Below are positions 4,487 through 10,697 of a stretch of DNA of 10,697 bases, piece after piece. This stretch comes from an uncultured Oscillospiraceae bacterium (lineage in GTDB: Bacteria > Bacillota > Clostridia > Oscillospirales > Oscillospiraceae). A program made the position numbers and the translations under genes. The stretch is taken from NCBI GenBank assembly GCA_900763995.1, contig CAAFMK010000075.1, forward strand, positions 1-10,697, written 5' to 3'. The first letter of the stretch is position 1, and every line of letters begins with the position of its first letter. Below the pieces are notes generated by a model, which had not been told where the DNA came from, did no database searches, and saw only the letters and a program-made list of their open reading frames with translations.

Positions 4487-5549
4487 TAGTGACTCCCTTC
4501 AGAATTGGTTTGATTGTCGTTATCTGCCCAGAAACAGGGTCCGGATCCGCAACCCACCCCAGCAGCCTGCTCCTCAACGTACGATTAACCTCCGGAAGGT
4601 CCGGATTGTACAAATCAATCTCGATTTGATTACCGATATCGAAGTCTCGGGTGGGGATGCAGTCGTCAATATTCAGCTCCACTGAATAGCTGACAGTGCC
4701 ATTGCGCTGGCGCTCCATGGCGTCCAAAACGTACCCGTTGATTATCTCGGGGGTTTTAGACCCTGTATCTGGGGACCACCTGCGCTCGATACGAAGATAG
4801 TTCGCCCCAAGATAGCTCTCCGCCTGGAGCGTATACATATACCGCTCGTCGCCTTCACGATTAGCGGTACCAGTAAAGATCGTGGCGCCTTTACCGTCGG
4901 TATAGTCCTCCACCATAGACCATTTTCCGCGCGACAAAAGCCTAGGGTTACTGAGGGTGCCAATCATATCGGCCACAATCGCCGTGAACTCTAGACTACC
5001 CCCCTCAGACAGGCTCCACCGTGTCGTGAACTCACAGCCTCCACGGGACGCCATAAGATTCTGCAAACCAGTCAGACAAGTCATATCCTGATCATTAGTA
5101 TATGTCCTGTCGCCATACCTGCCGGGGAGCTCCTCCACAGATCCAGAAAACTCCTGTACCAAGCGGTCCAGACCGATTTTCCGGGCAATCTGTGTATACG
5201 GGAGATTCTTGTACTCACCGGCCGCGATGTAGTTCCGCGCCAGCCACCCCTCGGCCGGCTGCAGACCCAACTCGAGCATATCCCCAGACCCGTAGGTGCG
5301 CTTATCTATCCACCCACCCCAAATCACATAGGTGCCCCCGCGGGACTCGACAACAGCCGCCAAGACCGCGCGGAGGGGCTGAGTGGCCACCTCCCACAGG
5401 GGAGGAAGCCTATCCGTGATCGGAATCTGCAGAGTGGCGGCATCAGCCCTCCCCATGATATGGGAGATACTCCCGGACAGGCGGGCACCAGGCAGCTCGG
5501 TAATAGCCCTACCTGTGCGCTCGAAAGAAACCCACCGAATACCTGCCAT
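4476..5549 (-). CDS. Minor tail protein, baseplate-hub / Gp37-like, 357 aa
   Basis: Its size, its place after the Dit-like and fibre-like genes, and its beta-rich sequence fit the tail-hub proteins of actinophages of the Siphovirus ReqiPepy6 Gp37-like type. Features are an N-terminal segment with ARLSGSISHIMGRADAATLQIPI (about 22-44), a VIWGGWIDKR block (about 74-83) leading into a LQPAEGWLARNYI block (about 96-108), and a C-terminal IGNQIEIDLYNPDLPEVNRTLRSRLLGWV segment (about 311-339), each typical of hub barrels that cap the tail tube. No peptidase or glycosidase motif is visible. Translation starts at ATG 5549, two bases after the upstream stop (5552), with a weak SD, so coupling is likely. 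The family call rests on pattern recognition and context, and plain 'minor tail protein' is the safe reading. Confidence 0.78.
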   Translation of the reverse strand: MAGIRWVSFERTGRAITELPGARLSGSISHIMGRADAATLQIPITDRLPPLWEVATQPLRAVLAAVVESRGGTYVIWGGWIDKRTYGSGDMLELGLQPAEGWLARNYIAAGEYKNLPYTQIARKIGLDRLVQEFSGSVEELPGRYGDRTYTNDQDMTCLTGLQNLMASRGGCEFTTRWSLSEGGSLEFTAIVADMIGTLSNPRLLSRGKWSMVEDYTDGKGATIFTGTANREGDERYMYTLQAESYLGANYLRIERRWSPDTGSKTPEIINGYVLDAMERQRNGTVSYSVELNIDDCIPTRDFDIGNQIEIDLYNPDLPEVNRTLRSRLLGWVADPDPVSGQITTIKPILKGVTSGY

Positions 5550-5551
5550 GC

Positions 5552-6436
5552 TCAGCCCGCATCCGTCGCAATCCAGTTAACCGTCACCTGCGAGCCGGTG
5601 TCGACAAACAAGGAAAATTGGCTGTTGCTGACGCCGAAGACCTTAGGGGTATTCCACCCCACAGACCCCGCGGCACCCTCAATAGTAGCTGTAACTACCG
5701 GCGGGCTCTGAAACCGCCCTGCTGGAAGCGGCACAACCTTCGTGTACTGCCCCGCACCCCCAGCGAGAGTTTTTCCAGCCGCAATCTGTGGGACCCTAGG
5801 CAGCTCGTCCGAGTAAGCGACCTGCCTCCACGTGGACCCAGTCCACAGGAGCAAGACCCCCTGCTTCGTGACATAAATCGGCTGACCCGGCCTCAGCGAA
5901 GTGCCTGTCGGAGCATTAGTGTTGATTACCGGAATAACACCACCAGCGGCTGATGTGTATTCACGAATATCCGTGACAGAGAGGCCACCAGCCGCCCGGA
6001 CCCGAACCTCAGCCAGCGGGAGCACCCCAGTAGGGACAGCAGGAGTGGCTGGACTAGGCGAGGCCGTACCAGTAGTCACAGAGACCTCCGCCGTGTACTT
6101 ACCAGAGGCATCCACAGAGCCGTCACGCACAGCTATACCCACGAGATCGATACGATCATACGAGGTATGCCGGGTAGCCAGAGTACCCACAGTGGAGCTG
6201 GCTGCCGATACAAAATAAGAGCCGTTAGTACTCTGCCCCGGGGTGACCACACCACAGCCCTGAGTCACTACAACATTCGTCCCAGACGTGCCCACCGCAA
6301 AACCAGAGATAACCCCAGCCCGGGCAGCAAGCTGGTGGGAGTCGTGAGCCATTGTGACTCCCACCACGGCTCGCCGAAAATCCGCCGGCTGAATAGCCAC
6401 ATTGTTACCGATAGGAACAACCGGATCAAAAGCCAT
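5552..6436 (-). CDS. Fibre-like minor tail protein with probable lectin-like C-terminus, 294 aa
   Basis: The N-terminal half (residues 1-165) resembles baseplate-proximal phage proteins that attach fibres: a SYDRIDLVGIAVRDG strand pattern at about 92-106, a Thr/Ala/Pro linker at 121-137, then VLPLAEVRVRAAGG and TDIREY at 138-160. A short tail-fibre-type motif (PGQPIYVTKQGVLLLWTGSTWRQV) spans about 183-206. The C-terminal 65 residues have the layout of H-type-lectin or gp53-like fibre tips: AGRFQSPPVVTATIEG (239-254), VFGVSNSQFSLFV (266-278), then VNWIATDAG at the end. Such tips bind host glycans. ATG 6436 shares its A with the upstream stop (TAATG) and has AGGAGG seven bases upstream. The lectin assignment is inferred from pattern, not shown. 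Confidence 0.75.
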   Translation of the reverse strand: MAFDPVVPIGNNVAIQPADFRRAVVGVTMAHDSHQLAARAGVISGFAVGTSGTNVVVTQGCGVVTPGQSTNGSYFVSAASSTVGTLATRHTSYDRIDLVGIAVRDGSVDASGKYTAEVSVTTGTASPSPATPAVPTGVLPLAEVRVRAAGGLSVTDIREYTSAAGGVIPVINTNAPTGTSLRPGQPIYVTKQGVLLLWTGSTWRQVAYSDELPRVPQIAAGKTLAGGAGQYTKVVPLPAGRFQSPPVVTATIEGAAGSVGWNTPKVFGVSNSQFSLFVDTGSQVTVNWIATDAG

Positions 6437-7287
6437 TAGAGAACCTCCTGTACAAAAATATATGCCTTACTCTGTGTATTGTACTCGGACCCGGAGTACC
6501 GCACAGTCCAGTGCCCCCCGCCGAGCTCCTCCGGCCACTGACGTACAGATGGGATTATGGGAGTCTCACCACCGAGGAGAGCCGTCCTCTTCGTAGGATC
6601 GACTACCAGACGCTCCCCACTACCGAGAGACAGCCCATCCCACAGCAGCACGTACCCCGCGCTCTCCCCGGTGACATGGATCGTCGGAGAGACTACCGGG
6701 CCAGCTATCTCGATCAAAATACGCCCCCTCACCGGGACGTATATATCCACCTCCCCTTCTGCCGTGGATGTAGCCCACCGCAGAGGAAACACCAGTGGGA
6801 ACCGCACACCACCGCTGACACGGTGCATCCCGAGCGTGTACAGACGCTGCCCAGTAGTATCCAAGTTTCCATCGGGGCCCTGCCCCCCGCGAAACCACAC
6901 CGGATCCGGCGCCGTAACCTGAGTACTCCAGCGCAGAGTACGCGCATCCTGAGCCCACGACACAGACAGCTCACCAGACCGCAGCACCCGAATCGACTGC
7001 CACCCCACTGGTGTCTCCACAGAAAGCCAGAAAAGCCCGTCCGAAAGAGCGTTTTTCAATGCCCTAAGAGCCGACTGGCCATCTGTCGGATCCGATCCAA
7101 CATACACACCAGAAAGCGCACCGGAAAGGGCACCACTATATGGATTAGTAATCCAGATACCATCCATTTGGTGGCGCTGCCCCTGAGAGAAGACCGAGGC
7201 GGGCAGCCCCCACAGGCCGACCTCCGACGTGACCCACGACCCGCCATCATTCAAGTCTAGGCCCCGGGCAACAACACTCCTAGTCAC
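6436..7287 (-). CDS. Distal tail (Dit)-like protein, 283 aa
   Basis: The gene follows the tape measure directly, the normal place of the distal tail protein that forms the ring joining tail tube to tip. The sequence is beta-rich. It has an N-terminal region with WITNPYSGALS (about 45-55), a RALKNALSDGLFWLSVETPVGWQSIRVLRSGEL stretch (about 75-107) and an APDPVWFRGG block (about 125-134) that recalls the xDPxx motif at the Dit belt/galectin-like junction. The rest (about 165-283) is a probable galectin-like barrel ending in WTVRYSGS. The start is GTG 7287 overlapping the tape measure stop (GTGA), with AGGAGG and a five-base spacer, so translation is coupled. The Dit call is from context and partial motif match. 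Confidence 0.75.
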   Translation of the reverse strand: MTRSVVARGLDLNDGGSWVTSEVGLWGLPASVFSQGQRHQMDGIWITNPYSGALSGALSGVYVGSDPTDGQSALRALKNALSDGLFWLSVETPVGWQSIRVLRSGELSVSWAQDARTLRWSTQVTAPDPVWFRGGQGPDGNLDTTGQRLYTLGMHRVSGGVRFPLVFPLRWATSTAEGEVDIYVPVRGRILIEIAGPVVSPTIHVTGESAGYVLLWDGLSLGSGERLVVDPTKRTALLGGETPIIPSVRQWPEELGGGHWTVRYSGSEYNTQSKAYIFVQEVL

Positions 7288-9527
7288 GCCAGCCTCCTAA
7301 GCGCCTGAGACACCGCCACCGCGGTCGAATACGGATCTACATTATATGTATTAATTGTAGCATTAGCCGCGGCCCGGACGGGAGCCACAGTAGCGCCATC
7401 ACTCTCGGGTATGACAGAACGAGCCGTCTGCGCGATACCCATCGCACGAGACTCGAGATACCCCTGCTGCCCCGCCATAGAGTCTGCAAAATCCCGGACA
7501 ATAGCTTCACCGGAGTATGTCACATACCCGTGCCCGGAGAAAGGGCCCCATTTTGCTGGGGAGAACGGCCACAAGCCTCGGAGATTCTCCATTCCTTCAC
7601 GCACCCAGCTGGTGATTTTGTCCCAGCTTTGTTTGATGCCTTTCAGGAATCCGTCCACGAGCGCCCTGCCGGAGTTGACCAGAAAGTTGCCCATATCCCC
7701 GAGCGCCCCCATGAGCTCTCCGGGGAACCTCCGTCCCCACTCTAGGATCGCATCGGCGGTGCTCTTCGCGCCATTAACGAACCCACCGAACCATTCGGCA
7801 GCACCTCGGGCCAGCTGTGGCCCAAGATCCATGAGGGCTGAGACTATTTTACCGGGGAGTTCAGCGACCCACCTGTTAAAATCGACAAGGGCATTGATAC
7901 CTGCCAAGGCAAAATTGCCAAACCATACAGCGGCTTTACCAGCCAAGTCATCCAGGAACACCAAACCATCAAAAATGAGCCCGGGAAGGTTGCCGATAAA
8001 CTCACCCAAGAGCCCAAATCCAGCGATGGCGGCGTTTGAAAAGTCCTCCGCCCACCGCATAGTGGCCATGTATTCCACGAAAGCGTTGAACCCGTCAACA
8101 ATGCTCTGCCAGAGCCCAGCAAGCCATTCACCAAACCCAGCGAAAGCGTCTTTTACCCCGTTCCAGCTGTCTGTAAGCCACTGCACACAAGCCGCCCACA
8201 CGCCATTGAGCCACTGAACGACAGAATCCCAGTTGGTTATAAGAAGATACAGCCCGGCAGAGAGCAGCCCGATAGCTGCCACAATCCACGTGATAGGGTT
8301 GGCCAGCATCGCTGCTGTGGCAGCCCAGATAGCCGCTGTGACCTGATACAGCCCGACCAGAAGCAAACCGGTCAGCATGGCCCCCATAACACCCAGAACC
8401 CATGTGTTCTGCTGCACCCACATAGCGAACTCCTGAAACTTGGGGATCAATTCCGCCATTGTATCCCCGAGCCACGTGAACACCGCAGATCCGAGGGGCT
8501 CCAAAGCCTCCAAAGCTCGGTTTTTCAGCAGCTGCCACTGCTCAGCAAAATCCATTGTTTCCTCGGCCAACCCAAGAATAGAGTCGTCTGTGGCGCCAAT
8601 AGATTGCATCATATCGCCAGCGGAGAGGGTGCCGCTTTTCATGGCCTCCACAAACTGCATGGCGCCTCGGGTCCCGAAAATCTTCGACGCCAGCTCGAGT
8701 GCGGCAGCCTCATTGCCCTTTTCGAGGAATGCACTGATCTCTGCAGTAACACGCTGGAAAGCCTGTTTGGGATCTTCGCCTTTCTTCGCCAAGGTCACGA
8801 GGCCTTTAGACAAAGACGCCATGACGACGGTGCTATTCAATCCCGCCTTATCGAAAGCGCCGATCATGGCCACAGTATCTGTGAAGCTAAAGCCAAGGGT
8901 CTTCATGGACGGGGCTGCCTGCTGGGCGGCAGACGCCAGCTCATTCATCCCCACACCGGTAGCTTGAGACACCCGGAAAAGATTATCCATAGCCTCAATG
9001 ACATCATCCCCGGCTATACCGAAAGCAGAAAAAGCAGCTGTAGTCTTCTGAATATTCACGTCCTGACCGAGGAGACGGCCAGCCTCCAGATACTGCTCGG
9101 AAACAGTTTTCAGGGTTTCGCCGGAAAGCCCGAGGCGAGTGTTAAGATCGGCCACGGTAGAGCCGATTTTAGAGTACTCCACAGGCACCGAGCGGCCGAT
9201 GCGCTTCGCGATATCTGCCATCCCCTCCAGAGCCTCACCAGAGGCACCAGTACCTACCCGGATAGTGTCTGTGACATCGTCGAAGACACTACCGACCTCG
9301 TACAGACCCTTTCCCAGCCCCGCCAGGAGACTCCCAGCCAGTACGGGGGCGCCCCAGCCTTTGAGCCCCTCGGCGAGACGCTCCGAAAGCCTCTGGCCCC
9401 CCTGAGAGCCGGCGCTCTCAGAGGCCTGCCCAACAGCAGAAGTGAGCTCGTCTGTGATTGTGCTTTCTGCACCCTTCATAGACGGAACAAGCTGAAAATA
9501 ACCAGTGGCTAGTTCGACACTACCCAT
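7284..9527 (-). CDS. Tail tape measure protein, 747 aa
   Basis: This protein sets tail length, fills the tail tube before ejection and is the longest gene here. Typical features are the start MGSVELATGYFQLVPSMKGA and a TP901-type core at about residues 75-330 (VGTGASGEALEGMADIAKRI, TVSEQYLEAGRLLG). A central hydrophobic belt at about 377-431 (VLGVMGAMLTGLLLVGLY; PITWIVAAIGLLSAGLYLLIT) is a candidate membrane insertion region. A Trp-rich section follows (433-473), and the terminal signature WPFSPAKWGPFSGHGYVTYSG (653-672) ends near DPYSTAVAVSQAL. At about 1.5 angstrom per residue the tail would be near 110 nm. ATG 9527 overlaps the chaperone stop by eight bases (ATGGGTAG), with GGTGGG close upstream. 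No lytic-transglycosylase or peptidase motif was seen. Confidence 0.96.
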   Translation of the reverse strand: MGSVELATGYFQLVPSMKGAESTITDELTSAVGQASESAGSQGGQRLSERLAEGLKGWGAPVLAGSLLAGLGKGLYEVGSVFDDVTDTIRVGTGASGEALEGMADIAKRIGRSVPVEYSKIGSTVADLNTRLGLSGETLKTVSEQYLEAGRLLGQDVNIQKTTAAFSAFGIAGDDVIEAMDNLFRVSQATGVGMNELASAAQQAAPSMKTLGFSFTDTVAMIGAFDKAGLNSTVVMASLSKGLVTLAKKGEDPKQAFQRVTAEISAFLEKGNEAAALELASKIFGTRGAMQFVEAMKSGTLSAGDMMQSIGATDDSILGLAEETMDFAEQWQLLKNRALEALEPLGSAVFTWLGDTMAELIPKFQEFAMWVQQNTWVLGVMGAMLTGLLLVGLYQVTAAIWAATAAMLANPITWIVAAIGLLSAGLYLLITNWDSVVQWLNGVWAACVQWLTDSWNGVKDAFAGFGEWLAGLWQSIVDGFNAFVEYMATMRWAEDFSNAAIAGFGLLGEFIGNLPGLIFDGLVFLDDLAGKAAVWFGNFALAGINALVDFNRWVAELPGKIVSALMDLGPQLARGAAEWFGGFVNGAKSTADAILEWGRRFPGELMGALGDMGNFLVNSGRALVDGFLKGIKQSWDKITSWVREGMENLRGLWPFSPAKWGPFSGHGYVTYSGEAIVRDFADSMAGQQGYLESRAMGIAQTARSVIPESDGATVAPVRAAANATINTYNVDPYSTAVAVSQALRRLA

Positions 9528-9924
9528 TATCCCACCAATCCTCGAACTCGCTCGCCGCTACAGGCTCAGCGCCGAATGTCTGCCTATCGTCGTCTTTCTC
9601 GTGTGGGCGTTTTATGGGCTTAGGCTTTTTGATCCTTTTATCCCCGCCCCGCTGCCAATTTGCTGCCGCCAGCAGGTCCACTACATTAGCGAGCATATAC
9701 TCGACACCCCCCCACGGGATGCCGAGCGCTGCCCCGAGCGGCGACCCCGGAGTGACTGTATACAGGACAGCCCTGAGGTCCGACCATGTAAAACGGTCGG
9801 ACCCCAGCTGCCGGAGTCTCAGGCCCTGACGTATAAGCTCACCCTCCACAGCCACCGGGTAAGCCAAGATTATCGTCCAGAGCCCTATTATTCCCCCGGG
9901 CCGATCCCGGAATGCTCGGCCCAC
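9520..9924 (-). CDS. Tail assembly chaperone, downstream (-1) frame
   Basis: Long-tailed phages make two chaperones from overlapping frames, the longer by ribosomal frameshift. They coat the tape measure while the tube assembles. This frame has the typical acidic, Trp-containing end (TFGAEPVAASEFEDWWD) and a Lys-rich central part (KRIKKPKPIKRPHEK). Its first possible start, GTG 9924, has no SD and lies inside the upstream ORF. The real product is therefore most likely the fusion made by slippage at 9894-9900: about 110 residues of the first frame plus 124 of this one, 234 in all. True coding from this frame would begin at about 9893. The 3' end overlaps the tape measure start by eight bases. 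Confidence 0.85.
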   Translation of the reverse strand: MGRAFRDRPGGIIGLWTIILAYPVAVEGELIRQGLRLRQLGSDRFTWSDLRAVLYTVTPGSPLGAALGIPWGGVEYMLANVVDLLAAANWQRGGDKRIKKPKPIKRPHEKDDDRQTFGAEPVAASEFEDWWDNG

Positions 9925-10223
9925 GCATTCAGGAGCTCCCGCGCCTGAGACTCGTCAATCTCATCCAAGATCCCCGGGCAGTATCTTTCCAGAAGCCTCA
10001 TGGGGGCCATAGCAGCCGCATCCACGTCCTCTTTTCGAGGCTCACGTCCGCGGCGCTTCGCCTCCGCAAGGGGCTTAGAGACCTCCGAAAGATTAATTTT
10101 AGCACCGATCGGCAGCCGATTCATATTGGGGAGAGAAAAGATCTTCTTCCCGCCAGGGAGCTTGAATCGAAAAGTCTCGGACTGCGTCACATCCGACGCG
10201 GAGAGCTCAAAAACTTTGCTCAT
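9888..10223 (-). CDS. Tail assembly chaperone, upstream frame, 111 aa
   Basis: This is the short chaperone (lambda gpG analogue), recognised by position between major tail protein and tape measure, by small size, and by overlap with a second frame that carries the long form. ATG 10223 overlaps the major tail stop (ATGA). The product has an N-terminal beta segment (FRFKLPGGKKIFSLPNMNRLPIGA) and a helical C-terminal half ending LDEIDESQARELLNAWAEHSGIGPGE. The last codons are CCG GGG GAA TAA, and the slip site CCCGGGG lies just before the stop. Confidence 0.88.
   Translation of the reverse strand: MSKVFELSASDVTQSETFRFKLPGGKKIFSLPNMNRLPIGAKINLSEVSKPLAEAKRRGREPRKEDVDAAAMAPMRLLERYCPGILDEIDESQARELLNAWAEHSGIGPGE
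9894..9900 (-). promoter_or_regulatory. Programmed -1 ribosomal frameshift site (CCCGGGG)
   Basis: On the minus strand the zero frame reads GGC CCG GGG GAA TAA. The heptamer C CCG GGG fits the X XXY YYZ slippery rule exactly and re-pairs as CCC GGG after a one-base backward slip. The downstream frame is -1 relative to the upstream ORF, lies open beyond the stop, and lacks its own SD. I did not find a clear downstream hairpin. Confidence 0.75.
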
Positions 10224-10697
10224 GCCGACACCACACCATCATCGAGCAGAATGTAGATGCTATTGCCGTCCTTATCAGGGTAGCAGGAGAGAGTGACCGG
10301 CCATTTAATAGCGTCGGTAGCGGCGAAGGTGATAGTGTCCGTGGAGGTCACCTGCCCATCCGGGACAAAAATCAGAATACGAGCATTGCCATCCTTCATC
10401 TTAAAATACCAGGATTTGTGTGGCAGCTCGTCTGCCTTGATTTTGACGGTAGTCCTGGTACCGGTAGAAGACGTCGCCTTGGTGACTGTGACGTTACTCT
10501 CGCCAGCAAAATTCTTCAGCGACTGCTCGTTAGTCTCGAGCTGTGTCCACTTCAGCTCTCCGGAGAAAGACTCAAGGATCTTTTTAACAATAGTTCCGGA
10601 CCAGTCTTTAATATCGTTGGTCGACCGGTCCACAGTCAGCTCCAAGCCATCCTCAGACACATACCCAGCGTCCACAGCCTCCTGCGGGATAGTATCC
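10220..10697 (-). CDS. Major tail protein (5' end outside window), 158 residues visible
   Basis: This is the tail-tube subunit. The visible frame is open to the right edge and reads DTIPQEAVDAGYVSEDGLELTVDRS..., so the GTG at 10675 is internal, not the start. The GYVSEDGLELTVDRSTNDIKDWSG segment followed by ELKWTQLETN is the strong signature of actinophage major tail proteins, where the tube domain begins with an aligned 'GYxSEDG..DRS..DIKxW' pattern. The sequence ends YILLDDGVVSA with no appended Ig-like domain. The stop overlaps the chaperone start by four bases (ATGA). The upstream start, promoter and any head-tail genes lie outside the window. Confidence 0.93.
   Translation of the reverse strand, partial: DTIPQEAVDAGYVSEDGLELTVDRSTNDIKDWSGTIVKKILESFSGELKWTQLETNEQSLKNFAGESNVTVTKATSSTGTRTTVKIKADELPHKSWYFKMKDGNARILIFVPDGQVTSTDTITFAATDAIKWPVTLSCYPDKDGNSIYILLDDGVVSA

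Noticed and set aside
6511..7260. 249-codon plus-strand frame opposite the Dit-like gene
   Set aside because: It has low-complexity Arg/Pro/His composition typical of a reverse-complement shadow.
7411..9512. Long plus-strand open frames (268 and 302 codons) opposite the tape measure
   Set aside because: They are shadows of the tape measure codon bias, with no SD, promoter or recognisable protein pattern.
9901..9924. Independent start of the second chaperone frame at GTG 9924
   Set aside because: It has no SD and lies inside the first frame. A slippery heptamer just downstream explains the frame better.
10220..10675. GTG 10675 as the start of the major tail protein
   Set aside because: The frame stays open to the window edge with family-like residues upstream, so the gene is partial.
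1..10697. CRISPR array, tRNA, integrase, attachment site or insertion sequence
   Set aside because: Reading both strands gave no regularly spaced repeats, cloverleaf, recombinase motif or terminal inverted repeats.

Overview
The window reads as part of a tailed double-stranded DNA phage or prophage (siphovirus, long non-contractile tail) of an actinobacterial host. The evidence is the late-gene order on the minus strand: major tail protein, two-frame tail assembly chaperone, tape measure, distal tail protein, minor tail proteins, lysin, DUF2746-like protein and r1t-type holin. It is supported by the moderately GC-rich base composition, GTG starts with strong Shine-Dalgarno (SD) sites, and tight 1-11 nt gene overlaps. 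I see no integrase, repressor, attachment site, tRNA, CRISPR or insertion sequence, so lytic phage and prophage cannot be told apart here, and the host genus is not resolved.

Right to left along the minus strand (10697 to 2313) runs one compact late operon. It starts with the 3' part of the major tail protein gene, whose 5' end is outside the window. Next come the chaperone ORFs, joined by an apparent programmed -1 frameshift at CCCGGGG (9894-9900), and a 747-residue tape measure. A Dit-like protein, a fibre-like minor tail protein with a probable lectin-like C-terminus, a hub-like protein and a small tail-tip protein follow. A 36-residue zinc-ribbon ORF has final Arg-Arg codons that form the SD of the lysin. 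The lysis cassette is an M15-type (ARB_07466-like) peptidase lysin, a one-membrane-segment coiled-coil protein and a holin. A perfect bidirectional hairpin (2282-2309) closes the operon.

The left 2.3 kb is different. Single genes on alternating strands are separated by near-ideal bidirectional terminators (304-337, 820-847, 2282-2309). They are a short acidic plus-strand gene with its own promoter and SD (2091-2276), a lone minus-strand collagen-like fibre gene (854-1984), an unrecognised plus-strand gene that looks leaderless (370-816), and two tiny overlapping membrane-protein genes (2-142, 142-294). An 18-bp imperfect palindrome lies in the divergent intergenic region (2003-2020). This layout resembles moron-type or lysogeny/host-interaction genes added beyond the lysis cassette. 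It is the least explained part of the window.

The main operon encodes the tail and its assembly factors, then releases progeny by lysis. The collagen-like fibre and the lectin-like minor tail protein are the best candidates for receptor contact. I found no clearly new multi-gene defence or counter-defence system. The strongest novelty candidates are the insulated left module, its possible operator, and the unusual lysin architecture.
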